Shown here: piece by piece, positions 35,801 to 42,425 of the stretch | How the letters are laid out: each line of letters begins with the position of its first letter | Position numbering within the stretch: the first letter of the stretch is position 1 | From: Phocoena phocoena | Lineage: Eukaryota; Chordata; Mammalia; Artiodactyla; Phocoenidae | NCBI RefSeq assembly: GCF_963924675.1 | Contig: NC_089230.1 | Location: 68,623,443 to 68,687,442 of the forward strand | DNA length: 64,000 nt | Direction: 5' to 3' | Notes under the pieces: model-generated | The model's database searches: none | Told to the model about the DNA's origin: nothing | Seen by the model: the letters and a program-made list of their open reading frames with translations, nothing else | Translations under genes and position numbers: made by a program

Positions 35801-37152
35801 CCTGTGCTCCACAATGGGAGAGGCCACTAGCAGTGAGAGGCCCGCGTACCGCCAAAAAAAAAAAAAAAGTCAGGGGACAATGCCAGGCCACAATGAGTCT
35901 TGCTTCTCCCAGATGCCTTTGCATCGAGATCCATCTTGGCTGAGAGGTGCATGCGCACCTAGGGAGAGGGTCCTGAAACAAATTAGCCAGTGGGTAAAAA
36001 ACAAGACGATTGCCATAAGGAACGCAAAGACCTGGAAGAACTGACCTACATAAATGATTTAACTGCCCGTTTACCGCACTCCTCCTCATTAAGGAGGACG
36101 CCCACACCCTTTCTCTCCAGATGTGCATCTCTGCCTACCTTCTTTTTTCTTTTTTAATAAATTTATTTAGTTATTTGTTTATTTTTGGCTGCATTAGGTC
36201 TTTGTTGCTACACACGGGCTTTTCTCTAGTTGCGGAGAGCGGGGGCTACTCTTCATTGTGGTGTGTGGGCTTCTCATTGCGGTGGCTTTTCTTGTTGCAG
36301 GGCACAGGCTCTAGGCACACGGGCTCCACTAGTTGCGGCACATGGGCTCAGTAGTTGTGGCACACGGGCTTAGCTGCTCCATGGCATGTGGGATCTTCTG
36401 GGACCAGGGCTCAAACCCGTGTCTCCAGCATTGGCAGGCGGATTCTTAACCACTGCGCCACCAGGGAAGTTCCTGCCTAGCTTTTGTCTTAACTAAACAA
36501 ACTGTTTCTCTGCGTGCTCTCCCACTTGTTGTTGTGCTTTCTACCTGTTTTTACAGTTTTTGCCTCCGTGAGAAATGCATTTTCCACTGGGGGCAAACAC
36601 CAGGGAAAAATAGCTTCTAGCCTCTAGCCCTTGCTGGTCTGGTGGCTAGGATTCCTGGTTTTCATCCAGGCTACCCAGGTTCAACTCCTGGGCAGGGAAT
36701 TAAGATCTGGCTTCACGCCATCGCTCACTGCTGCCTCTCCGAGATGAAGGCAATCAGTAATTTTTACAACACTGAACAAAAATACATCTTAAAAAAACTC
36801 CCACATAGGAAAACATTATTGATGTTTCTAAAACTTATCAAGATCTTCTAAATCAGTCTCCTAAATCGAGAACTAACATGCTTTATAGACTTAAAAAAAA
36901 ATATTTTTGGCTAACTTGTCCAACGGTCTCAGTATGTTTTCAATGGAATAACAGGAACACACCACAGAATTTTAAGAGGAAAATGGGCACCACTTAAACA
37001 CATTTTTTAATAAAGTAGTAATTCACAAAAATATTCATTCTTACCATAAAAGCAACCACAGTTTCAGAAACAATCTCTCCATGGGCTGCACATTCTTGTC
37101 CTATTTCTCGAATGATATTCTTTATAACACTTTCAGCCTGAGTGGGAGGCAT
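6952..37152 (-). CDS. CFAP206: CFAP206, cilia and flagella associated protein 206 (complete, 12 coding exons, 622 aa)
   Basis: Known role: axonemal protein at the base of radial spoke 2, described as a docking adapter for that spoke and dynein c in Tetrahymena; mouse loss causes sperm flagellum defects and cilia problems. Seen here: coding exons 37152-37045, 34955-34872, 31981-31891, 29428-29240, 28443-28285, 27227-27019, 19865-19746, 18589-18391, 16278-16138, 13264-13071, 11117-10974 and 7182-6952. Every junction is GT-AG, phases agree, and the total is 1869 nt with no stop or frameshift. The protein starts MPPTQAESVIKN and ends NLTRAIDET. Length and order match the human protein as I remember it. 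It belongs to the FAP206/DUF3508 family; I cannot place domain edges. The C-terminal tail carries several TQT-like motifs (517-519, 557-559, 580-582). The start ATG lies 6 nt into a spliced exon. Introns are full of SINE, L1 and LTR copies. Expression in multiciliated and sperm cells, probably under FOXJ1/RFX, is inferred from family knowledge. Confidence 0.97.
8878..9328 (+). mobile_element. Non-autonomous hAT (Charlie-like) DNA transposon with internal minisatellite
   Basis: Terminal inverted repeats CAGGGGTCCCCAACCCC and GGTTGGGGGCCGCTG are flanked by an 8-bp TSD, atccggaa (8870-8877) and atctggaa (9329-9336), the hAT signature. There is no transposase frame. It lies in the last CFAP206 intron. 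Confidence 0.85.
8990..9243. repeat. CCCCATCGCT minisatellite inside the hAT element
   Basis: About 26 tandem 9-11-bp units of CCCCATCGCT/CCCCATCGCCC type. The open frames across it (SPPIAPHR or MGSDGGRWG repeats) are artefacts of the repeat. The minus strand has regular GGGG runs. Confidence 0.95.
9419..9905 (+). mobile_element. Probable solo LTR of an endogenous retrovirus
   Basis: LTR-like order of signals: CCAAT motifs (accaatcac, tccaatcag), TATA box ctataaaa (9760-9767), poly(A) signal AATAAA (9850-9855). No internal viral genes adjoin it. Antisense to CFAP206. Edges and TSD are not certain. Confidence 0.55.
10453..10791 (+). mobile_element. CHR-type SINE (long subtype)
   Basis: Head 'gggacttccctggtggtgcagtgg', B box GGTTCGATCCC, and the long body ending in 'cccaacgcagccaaaaataaataaa'. 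TSD ctagaagata at 10443-10452 and 10792-10801. It lies about 180 bp downstream of coding exon 11. Confidence 0.95.
10974..11117 (-). CDS. CFAP206: CFAP206 coding exon 11 (residues 499-546)
   Basis: A 144-nt exon read from the reverse strand: acceptor acttctttag|ATGAAAG, donor TTG|GTTTGT (weak). Encodes MKEVDKHYIKPIAK, then CESSTQTDTH, then YEWNEWELRRKAIKL. The tract holds the first TQT motif (517-519). Confidence 0.93.
12525..12640 (+). repeat. L2 3' end
   Basis: Pattern 'gcaggcagggattgctacctgctttgttcactgtg...cagtaagtgtctgctgaatgaa' is typical of L2 3' UTR. Confidence 0.75.
13071..13264 (-). CDS. CFAP206: CFAP206 coding exon 10 (residues 434-498)
   Basis: Acceptor aattttcag|GAAATCC, donor TCAG|GTAAGC, 194 nt. 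Encodes GNPAIGILKHKEKYYTF...LIPNSQ. A SINE is inserted only 43 bp upstream of the acceptor. Confidence 0.96.
13308..13526 (+). mobile_element. CHR-type SINE close to a CFAP206 acceptor
   Basis: Head 'gacttccctggtgaagcagtgg', (AAATA)n tail, perfect 15-bp TSD gatatgaaatactga at 13293-13307 and 13527-13541. It lies antisense to the gene, 43 bp upstream of the exon that starts at 13264. Confidence 0.95.
13711..13830 (-). mobile_element. Short CHR-related SINE
   Basis: Reverse-orientation head 'ccactggaccaccaggaaatccc' and B box complement 'gggatcaaacc'. Flanks share atttttaa. Confidence 0.85.
14140..14470 (+). repeat. L2-like ancient repeat
   Basis: 'attcaacgaatatttactgaccctgttcttggcactgaggatacag' begins a degenerate tract in intron 9-10. 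Open frames here are not genes. Confidence 0.5.
14738..14896 (+). repeat. Ancient interspersed repeat (family not named)
   Basis: 'agaatcatagttggtaggagctggaagggacc...' matches a widespread old mammalian repeat pattern. A SINE is inserted at its right end. Confidence 0.45.
14897..15146 (+). mobile_element. CHR-type SINE (tggtccag subtype)
   Basis: Head 'gacttccctggtggtccagcagtt', degraded B box GGTTCATCCC, (AATA)n tail. TSD acccaggctctccca (from 14881) and aaaccaggctctccca (from 15147). Confidence 0.92.
16138..16278 (-). CDS. CFAP206: CFAP206 coding exon 9 (residues 387-433)
   Basis: Acceptor tcattttag|AAGAGAG, donor CCAG|GTATAT, 141 nt. Encodes EERVNLADFRKLEWLF...DGLLLP. The first Glu codon is split across the junction. 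This is among the most conserved parts of the family. Confidence 0.96.
16838..17052 (+). mobile_element. L1 3' end
   Basis: 3' UTR pattern 'gatagctagtgggaagcagccgcatagcacagggagatcag...ccaataaagatgtaaaaaaaaaa' in sense orientation. Confidence 0.9.
17356..17716 (-). mobile_element. L1 3' end, inverted relative to its neighbour
   Basis: Starts with poly-T 'tttttttttttcacatctttattggggtataattgc' and reads as reverse L1 3' UTR. Forms an inverted pair with the L1 at 16838-17052, spacer about 300 bp. Confidence 0.9.
18391..18589 (-). CDS. CFAP206: CFAP206 coding exon 8 (residues 321-386)
   Basis: Acceptor cttcctcag|CCCATC, donor ATTG|GTAACA, 199 nt. Encodes PIFIALSNLWTSFQDE...CRMKEHI. Confidence 0.95.
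19746..19865 (-). CDS. CFAP206: CFAP206 coding exon 7 (residues 281-320)
   Basis: A 120-nt exon read from the reverse strand: acceptor cttcacag|TCGGATAT, donor TTT|GTAAGC, phase 0 on both sides. Encodes SDIITCAQEVEMM...PTSQVF, which fits the family sequence and joins IIL to PIFIAL with no frame change. A longer open frame over the same bases is a different reading frame and is spurious. Confidence 0.93.
20350..20540 (-). repeat. MIR
   Basis: 'aacatttattcttattatgtgctaagtacc...gaaaggtaagtaaactgcccaaggatacacagctaatgag' is reverse MIR. Confidence 0.75.
21733..22135 (-). mobile_element. CHR-type SINE (long subtype)
   Basis: Reverse orientation, from 'ttatttatttttggctgcatcagg' to 'ccaccagggaagtcc'. 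Flanks share tggaacctt/tggaatctc. Confidence 0.92.
22136..22322 (-). mobile_element. L1 3' end fragment nested in an older L1
   Basis: The reverse complement reads 'aggtcctgttgtgtatagc...caactgtacttcaatttaaaa', a typical L1 3' UTR. The target repeat seems to be tatatatggaa/tatatgtggaa. Confidence 0.8.
22350..22651 (+). mobile_element. CHR-type SINE (long subtype)
   Basis: Head 'gggcttcccaggtggcgcagcgg', body ending 'cccaacacagccaaaaataaaataaataaa'. TSD ctgagctcatag at 22338-22349 and ttgagctcatag at 22652-22663. Confidence 0.94.
24285..24725 (+). mobile_element. L1 3' end
   Basis: 'cagccataaaaaagaatgaaattttgcc...aaatcaagtatatctcaataaaaac' is sense L1 ORF2 end plus 3' UTR, diverged. Confidence 0.85.
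24950..25215 (-). repeat. MIR with a short (GAT)n run
   Basis: 'tttactgagctctcaccgtctgcaagcactg...cacagagaggtcaagcaacttggtcaaggacacag...gattagaacccatgcag' is reverse MIR. Confidence 0.8.
26697..26899 (+). mobile_element. L1 3' end with (TG)n
   Basis: 'aacaacaaggtcctactgtatagcacaggg...tgtaaatcaactctacttt' with an internal (GT)n/(TA)n run at 26785-26830. Confidence 0.88.
27019..27227 (-). CDS. CFAP206: CFAP206 coding exon 6 (residues 211-280)
   Basis: Acceptor tctcaaaccag|TGCCAGC, donor TTG|GTGAGT, 209 nt. Encodes LPAILQEAIPATTQ...YEFFLQIIL. The open frame continues upstream into intron, but the residues there (PHVSLIIPLK) are not part of the protein. Confidence 0.94.
28285..28443 (-). CDS. 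CFAP206: CFAP206 coding exon 5 (residues 158-210)
   Basis: Acceptor ctgttttag|CTGCCCTA, donor GACT|GTAGGT (non-consensus T at -1), 159 nt. Encodes AALQSVFPQAELG...GGEGIDD. Choosing this donor rather than the GT six bases later gives GIDD-LPAIL across the junction, as expected for the family. Confidence 0.94.
29240..29428 (-). CDS. CFAP206: CFAP206 coding exon 4 (residues 95-157)
   Basis: Acceptor caattttag|AGGAATTT, donor ACAG|GTAAAA, 189 nt. Encodes the charged stretch EEFLEEHHRVLESRL...IKIVREAT. A SINE sits 72 bp upstream of the acceptor. Confidence 0.95.
29501..29832 (+). mobile_element. CHR-type SINE with A-box deletion, near a CFAP206 acceptor
   Basis: Head 'gggcttccctggtggttaaaaatcc' lacks the 'cgcagtgg' part of the A box present in sister copies. 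B box GGTTCGAGCCC is intact. TSD gaaactaggacgag (29487-29500) and gaaaataggaccag (29833-29846). It is 72 bp from the exon starting at 29428. Confidence 0.94.
30736..30948 (-). mobile_element. CHR-type SINE (short, poly-A)
   Basis: Reverse orientation, from 'ttttttgcagtacgcgggcc' to 'gcgccaccagggaagccc'. TSD tccagtttattttta/g on both sides. Confidence 0.95.
31335..31832 (+). mobile_element. Probable solo LTR in a CFAP206 intron
   Basis: TATA box tatataa (about 31683), R-like 'cagagcagttctctcagggttacttgagatgctgtctcccgggc', poly(A) signal AATAAA (31782-31787). Its 3' part resembles the LTRs at 39510 and 54064. It lies antisense to CFAP206 and ends about 60 bp from coding exon 3. No viral genes adjoin it. 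Confidence 0.6.
31891..31981 (-). CDS. CFAP206: CFAP206 coding exon 3 (residues 65-94 plus 1 nt)
   Basis: Acceptor ttttttag|CTTTGTGTG, donor CGAG|GTAACA. Encodes LCVTRLLDSKNPS...NYTSR and leaves one base that joins the next exon as a Glu codon. A solo LTR ends about 60 bp past the donor. Confidence 0.94.
32360..32748 (-). mobile_element. CHR-type SINE (long subtype)
   Basis: Reverse orientation, (GTTT)n start, 'ttatttatttttggctgcg...ccaccagggaagtccc'. Flanks share attactgttt. Confidence 0.94.
33350..33505 (+). mobile_element. Very short L1 3' end
   Basis: 'cacagggaactatattcaatatcc...tatacttcaataaaaaat', about 155 bp, with TSD aaaagtatattgagc on both sides. Confidence 0.88.
34340..34830 (+). 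repeat. Ancient interspersed repeat beside coding exon 2
   Basis: Degenerate sequence ('tggcagacgctgctacctgccagtatcc...gggaaagcctgttattttcc') like an old mammalian repeat class that I cannot name. Ends about 40 bp from the exon. Confidence 0.4.
34872..34955 (-). CDS. CFAP206: CFAP206 coding exon 2 (residues 37-64)
   Basis: Acceptor ctctcag|GTGAAAG, donor AAG|GTGATT, phase 0 on both sides, 84 nt. Encodes VKAVVLDPSNGF...VQKLVK. An old degenerate repeat (about 34340-34830) ends roughly 40 bp beyond its donor. Confidence 0.95.
35660..35864 (+). mobile_element. CHR-type SINE (short, poly-A)
   Basis: Head, A and B boxes, A15 tail. Perfect 15-bp TSD aaaagtcaggggaca at 35645-35659 and 35865-35879. 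Confidence 0.96.
36148..36473 (-). mobile_element. CHR-type SINE (long subtype)
   Basis: Reverse orientation, 'taataaatttatttagttatttgtttatttttggctgc...ccaccagggaagttcc'. Flanks share tgcctacctt/tgcctagctt. Confidence 0.94.
36628..36699 (+). tRNA. tRNA-Glu(TTC)-like copy, probable pseudogene or tRNA-derived retroelement head
   Basis: Folds as a cloverleaf: acceptor stem 28-34/92-98 (6 of 7 pairs including one G-T), D arm, anticodon stem CCTGG/CCAGG with loop TTTTCAT (anticodon TTC), 4-nt variable loop, and T arm CCAGG-TTCAACT-CCTGG. B box GGTTCAACTCC (36678-36688) is perfect. The A box TGGTCTGGTGG has G where the invariant A14 should be, and no T-run terminator follows within 40 bp. It sits antisense in the intron between CFAP206 coding exons 1 and 2. 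Confidence 0.6.
37045..37152 (-). CDS. CFAP206: CFAP206 coding exon 1 (residues 1-36)
   Basis: The exon begins at 37157 after acceptor ...tttatttag, with ATG at 37152-37150, and encodes MPPTQAESVI...TVVAFM. Donor is ATG|GTAAGA, phase 0. The N-terminal residues match the CFAP206 start I know from human, so this ATG is favoured. The acceptor upstream shows that at least one untranslated exon precedes it. Confidence 0.95.
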
Positions 37153-37437
37153 TCTGGCTAAATAAAAAGATTTTTTTAATTGCATTTATATACTATTTTT
37201 TCCTCTTTAGATTTCACCACTAATATATTTGTAAAGTCATATTATTTATTAACTTATTAGTATTTAGGAGTATCTAGGCCCCTCCTGTTTTCATTACTTT
37301 GTTTCATATTTATAAAAATGACAGTGAGAGCAACTGGAATGTTTCAAATGACTGAAACATTCCCTCTTTATTTAAATGATGGTGGTTACCAAAAGTACAT
37401 TTATAGCATGATATTTTTAAATTTAAAAAAAGGTTAA

Positions 37438-37623
37438 GGGCTTCCTTGGTGGCGCAGTTGTTGAGAGTCCGCCTGACGATGCAGGGGACACGGGTTCGTG
37501 CCCCGGTCCGGGAGGATTCCACATGCCGCGGAGCGGCTGGGCCCATGAGCCATGGCCGCTGAGCCTGCGCTACGCAACGGGAGAGGCCACAGCAGTGAGA
37601 GGCCCGCGTACCGCAAAAAAAAA
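37438..37623 (+). mobile_element. CHR-type SINE (short), internally deleted
   Basis: Head and B box present. The body jumps from 'gagcctgcg' to 'ctacgcaacggg', losing about 20 bp found in sister copies. Flanks share aaaaaaaggttaa. It lies in the first CFAP206 intron. Confidence 0.94.
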
Positions 37624-38121
37624 AAAAAAAGGTTAAACACTATTGGGGGCAGGGAGGAGTAGAATTAATGAGAAACCCCACTCCCATTTGTGTAGGCGGC
37701 CGAGTACAGCTTGAAAAGAGGAAATGCTTATTCCACCACATTCACTAAATGACCTTTCATAATTATAATGACGCTTGGAAAACAATTCTTGCTTGGATCG
37801 TCTAAATTCTCTTTCTAGCACATCCAAGTTGGCATTTAGACTCGATTAAAAACATAAAAGCAAAAAATATTACAGGAGTTATGTATCACGGAAAAAAATG
37901 AACTCCTGGTTATTAATTCCATTTACTATAAACCAGGAAAAGGTGGCGGGTTTTAATGACTATCAGGTTTTCTGATTCGTACCAGTAACTGAGCACAGGG
38001 GAAATAAGCATGTAGAGAATAACAAAGGCAATCCCAGGTAGATAAAGCTAACTTTCAGCATTATTAGGGTTCAGGTAAGGTCAACAACACGTCATCTTGT
38101 CCAATAGAACCGGAGTGCCCG

Positions 38122-38135
38122 GTTTCCATCGTGAC
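38122..38135 (+). promoter_or_regulatory. RFX X-box-like site
   Basis: GTTTCC-AT-CGTGAC matches the X-box consensus RYYNYY-N2-RRNRAC with one mismatch (C at the first R of the second half). It lies about 450 bp inside the putative first intron of CFAP206. RFX factors bind X-boxes in promoters of motile-cilia genes; use here is inferred. Confidence 0.4.
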
Positions 38136-38329
38136 CCGACCATCTTCTAGCTGAGACCTCGGGCATCTGCTTCACCTCTCTTTGAAGCGGTTTCTCATCT
38201 GAAAAATATAGATTCGACTACTACCCTCTCCCCGGAGTTGTCGCGAGGACTGAATTCTATACATTTAGTGGTTAAAATAGTGCGTGGCAGAAGGTAAGAG
38301 CTTAAAACAGCAGCTCCTAACGAGCCCGT

Positions 38330-38900
38330 GCTCAAAGGTTAGCCTTGCGTGTGCGCGTGCGCGAGCGCCCTCGGGCGCCGGGCCCGTGCCGCTCACGACT
38401 CCCCTCAGTACCCGCCCCTGCTTGACTCTGGGAAGCCTAAACCCCCAAGTTCAGGCCGTTGGGGGCGTGCATGCGGCCCCGAGCAGCGGCGAGCGGGTTA
38501 GAAGCCTGACCTGCGGACCTGGGCGCCTCCGGCCGTAAGTGACCGCTGTTTCCGTTCAGTGGCGGCGCCCAGAAAGGAGTCCTTACCGACAGTTCAGCCT
38601 CAATCGGGCTAGACGGGATGCTCCAGCAGCCCAGGCTCTGTCCACGGCCCCACGCTCGCTTCCTCGAGGGGTACACCCCGGGCTCAAGGGCGCGGAGCCT
38701 CGAATGGGCTGACCTTGGCCGGAATGGAGAGCTGAAGCCGCGTCTACCCGATTCTTCCCCGGGGTCTTTGCGGGGGTCCTTCTGGGCAGCTGGGCTCTCT
38801 AGGAAGCAGCGTTATAACCACGGAAACCGAACGCTAGGGCCCGAAGGGGGCGGGACCAGGATGTGGGTAGGGCCAAGGTGGGGAGGCGTGGCCGGGTCCA
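38330..38900 (-). promoter_or_regulatory. CpG-rich CFAP206 promoter and putative 5' UTR exon
   Basis: The only strongly CpG-rich block in the window, lying upstream of the first coding exon. On the minus strand a near-consensus donor CTGTCG|GTAAGG falls at 38587/38586. An untranslated first exon from about 38830 to 38587 spliced to 37157 would give the expected gene structure. The transcription start is not determined. Confidence 0.7.
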
Positions 38901-38976
38901 AGCTTGAGAGTCTTTCCTGGGAGGATGGACGAGAATAACTTTATAAAACAAAGACAAGCAAATACAGAGAGACCCA

Positions 38977-39316
38977 GGGACTTCCCTGGTGGTGCAATGG
39001 TTAAGAATCCGCCTGTCAACTCAGGGGACACGGGTTCGATCCCTGGTCGGGGAAGATCCCACATGCCACGGAGCAACTAAGCCTGTGCATCACAACTACT
39101 GAGCCTGCACTCTAGAGCCCATGTGCCACAACTACTGAGCCCGTGTGCCACAACTACTGAGCCTGCGCTCTAGAACCAGGAAGCCACAACTGCTGAGCCC
39201 ACGAGCCACAACTACTGAAGCCCGTGTGCACCTAGAGCCCATGCTCTGCAACAAGAGAAGCCACCGCAATGAGAAGCCCACGCACAGCAATGAAGAGTTG
39301 CCCCTGCTCGCCGCAG
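38977..39316 (+). mobile_element. CHR-type SINE (long), 3' truncated
   Basis: Head and body present, ending at 'gctcgccgcagg' with no 'gccaaaaataaata' tail and no visible TSD, so the 3' end was probably lost by deletion. It lies just upstream of the CFAP206 CpG block. Confidence 0.9.
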
Positions 39317-39509
39317 GCAGGTTCACACCTCAGTGGGTTAAGGGTGTCAAACACAAGATTTCTTAAACAAGAGTATTAACTTGGTAGCATGGAAACCTAT
39401 GCAGCCTTTAAAAATAGGGGATACAGTGGGGGAGGTGAGCAGAGGCCAGTTCCTAGAGATGGGAACGGAAGGGTTGTATTCTTGAGAAATGCAGTGCATA
39501 TAAAAGTAT

Positions 39510-39980
39510 TGTTGCTGGAAATAATCAATAAACAATCCATAACAGGAACAGAAAAGAGTTTTAACTGAGGCCTACGGCCCTGGACACAGCCTTTCGGATA
39601 ACTCTGAGGAATTGCTCCTGAAAAGCATGGTTTTCAACAGTTTTATATTTTGTCAGAACAAAGAATATCAAACAAGTCAGGGATGCATTCCTTCAAGGTT
39701 TCAAAAAAACAGATTAGCATGTACACAGCCAGTCAGTATGGCCTTGGCACCAGGAAGGAAGTCTTATCATTGAAGGAGTACCAGCATTGGCTGCCAAGGA
39801 AAGAGCTCTAATTTTAACACAAACAGAGTCAATGCACTTTTCTTTAATGATTAAAGCAGAGGTACAGTGCATGTTTGATAGGCCACAAACCAGCTGTTTT
39901 AGTTAGCATAAAATTCAAGTTAAATTACGTATAAGCCAGGATGACTTTCCCCATACCTCAATATGTGAACATTTCTTCCA
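39510..39980 (-). mobile_element. Solo LTR of an endogenous retrovirus
   Basis: Inverted copy of the LTR at 54064-54555. The two share 'gaaatgttcacatattgaggt', 'gccaaggccatactgact' and 'gattgtttattgattatttc' at matching positions. A TATA-like atataaaac lies within. No internal viral sequence adjoins. Confidence 0.8.
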
Positions 39981-41043
39981 TTAGTATCTAGTTTTTAAAA
40001 AAACAAAAGAAGGATCACAGTTTAATTTCATGTCCTCTTGTTCAAAGGAAGTCAGTAATAGGATAGCCCAAGATGCCAGAAGAGAAAACTGCACGTTCTA
40101 GAAGCACATAAAACACATCCGAGTCTGGAGATGGAATAATGAGGTTTTGTCCTTTAACGGTAATGTTCGTTAGGTCCACCTACTGACATGAAAGTACGAA
40201 ACAGCATTAAAATGATATTAGAAGCAGAGCATCAAACAACAAAGTTTTATTTTTAAAAAGGCTACTGCCAGTAATTTTTCTCAAATTGCAAGCAAATATA
40301 CCAAATAAACTTTACTTAAGGACATTCACAAATTATTAGGAAATGAATCAACACAAAAAATACCCAAGTCATACTATAAAAGGATTATTTATCTTCCCCT
40401 TCTAGAAAATTTTTGTAGAATGTGGATGAAGCTTGTGCAAAAATAGATTTTTAGAGTAGCAAGATACATAATAGCAAAACACCGGAAATACAAACACCTG
40501 AGATTTAAGGAATGTTGATAAAGTAAAACATTAGGCAGGCATTTAAAATGTGAGTAAAAACCTGGTGTTTGTCTTATATTTTTAAAAAGCCAAATGCAAA
40601 ATATATATACAGTATGACCTCAGCTATATTCATATACATAATATATAAAAAGTGTGTAGTCAATTTACCAATATCCTTAGCAGTGTGTGGCTCTAAGTTA
40701 TTTATTTTATTTATTACTTTATTACTTTTCTGAGTATGGGTTAGTTATTTTTATTCCTTTATACTTTTCTGAATTTCTAGATTTTCTATAATGAGTATAT
40801 AGTCTTATGATCTATAAAACAAAAGAGAAAAAAATGAGAGGACTAGCTATTCATAGAAACTGAGCCCAATTTGGAAACTGTAAATACATAAAGTAACACA
40901 ACAAAAAAGAAAGTGATATAGCAAAATTTTAACAGTGGTTATATCTAGGCAATGAGAGCATGGCTGTTTTCTTCTTTATACTTTAAGATATCTACCAAAA
41001 TGTGTTTCATGAGCATATATTATGTTAGAATATTAAATATTTT
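39981..41043. other. AT-rich intergenic stretch, nothing recognised
   Basis: No exon-like frame, RNA gene or repeat that I can name. It contains several ATATAT-rich runs. Confidence 0.4.
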
Positions 41044-41178
41044 GGGGGACTCCCCTGGTGGTCCAGTGGTTAAGACTCCATGCTTCCACTGCAGGGGGCA
41101 CGGGTTCAATCCCTGGTTGGGGAACTAAGATCCTGCAGGCTGTGTGGCATGGCCAAAAAAAACAAACAAGAAAAAAAG
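41044..41178 (+). mobile_element. Short CHR-related SINE
   Basis: 'gggggactcccctggtggtccagtggttaagactcc', B box GGTTCAATCCC, ends 'ggcatggccaaaaaaaac'. TSD atattaaatatttt (41030-41043) and acattaaatatttt (41180-41193). Confidence 0.93.
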
Positions 41179-41339
41179 AACATTAAATATTTTTTAAGCT
41201 GGTAAGAATAATTCCATCATGTTAGGTATAATTTTAAACTAATGGGCAAATCCTGGCACAAATACTTCCTGAGTGTGTCTGATACTGCTAGTTGCCTACC
41301 AAATACACAAGTTCTTCTCCCTTACCAACACTAATTGTG

Positions 41340-42240
41340 TTGTAAATGACAATGTTCTATTCTGAAAGAAAAAAAAAAAGATATCTCAACAGCCCCCGCT
41401 TTCAGCTAGGGGTGACCTGTGACATGGTCCTGGCCAATGAGATGTAAGTGGAATCACTGGATGGAGAGGCAGAGAAAGGCCTTTCATATTTATGTCTATC
41501 TCCTTCCCTTTTCTTTGTACTTGAAATGAGAATGTACTGGCCGAAGTTCCAGCAGCCTTATTGTGAACATGAAGATGAGAACCACAGCTTAAGAGTGAGG
41601 AAACAAAAATCTAAAAGAGAGCCTGAGTTCCTGGTGATATCTCAGAGCAGCCATATCAGTCTTCTTGACTGCCTACCTCCAGACTTCCCATAACATCAGA
41701 GAAAATAAACCTCTATCTCATTATTTAGGTTTTCTGCTACATTCAGCCAAATTCAATCCCTAACTGCTACCTACAATAGGTGTGACTTTGGAAGTATTAT
41801 TTAGCCTTTTGTGCTACATTGAATAATTGGCCCTAATTCTTCACTCCTCCTTGCACGCACACCCTTGTTATGGACTTATGTGGAGTATCCTTCCTTGCCC
41901 TTTGAGTTTAGCTATATGACTTGCTTTGGCCAATGGGATGTATGGAAGTGACAGTGTATCAAGTTCAGAGTCAAGGCCTTAAGAGACCCCACATTTCTTC
42001 TTTCCCTCTTGAGCTTGTGTCATTGTCATGAGAAGAACATACCCTGGCTAGCTCTTGGGTCCCAGGAGAAGAATGAGAGGCATATGGAGCAGAATTGCCT
42101 GAACCAGTCTTTCAATGAGATGCAGAGCTGTCCAGATGGGCCCAACCTAGATCAGCCCAACTCCAGCCAACCTATAGATGTGTGATAACAAATAAGCATT
42201 GTTTTAAACCACTGAGTTTTGGGGTAGCTTATTATACAAT
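41340..42240 (+). repeat. Two degenerate copies of one ancient repeat type
   Basis: Both halves share 'tggccaatgagatgt/tggccaatgggatgt' and later old-repeat wording; the second ends 'tttaaaccactgagttttggggtagcttattatac'. Family not named. Frames in it are not genes. Confidence 0.5.
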
Positions 42241-42425
42241 ATTACTGTGATAATAGTTCATCTATAAACCTCTCAATGGTCCAAATTTCTCATTTATGAA
42301 ACAAAGATAATAATAGCATCTACCTCATAGATTTGTTAGAATAAAATGAGGGAATCCTTATGAAGCACTTAGCATAGTGTCTGGCATAGCTTAAGGGATC
42401 AATACACTTTAGATATGATTATTAC
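42240..42425 (+). repeat. MIR
   Basis: 'tttctcatttatgaaacaaagataataatagcatctacctcatag...aagcacttagcatagtgtctggcatag' is sense MIR. Confidence 0.8.

Noticed and set aside
35643..36128. 161-codon minus-strand frame, and many 60-190-codon frames of similar wording across the window
   Set aside because: They are translations of CHR-type SINEs ([22 protein letters not shown] and similar).
37633..37827. Minus-strand frame with LEREFRRSKQELF in the first CFAP206 intron
   Set aside because: Looks protein-like by composition, but I recognise no family, see no clear acceptor/donor pair, and it is not needed for the complete CFAP206 frame. An alternative exon cannot be excluded.
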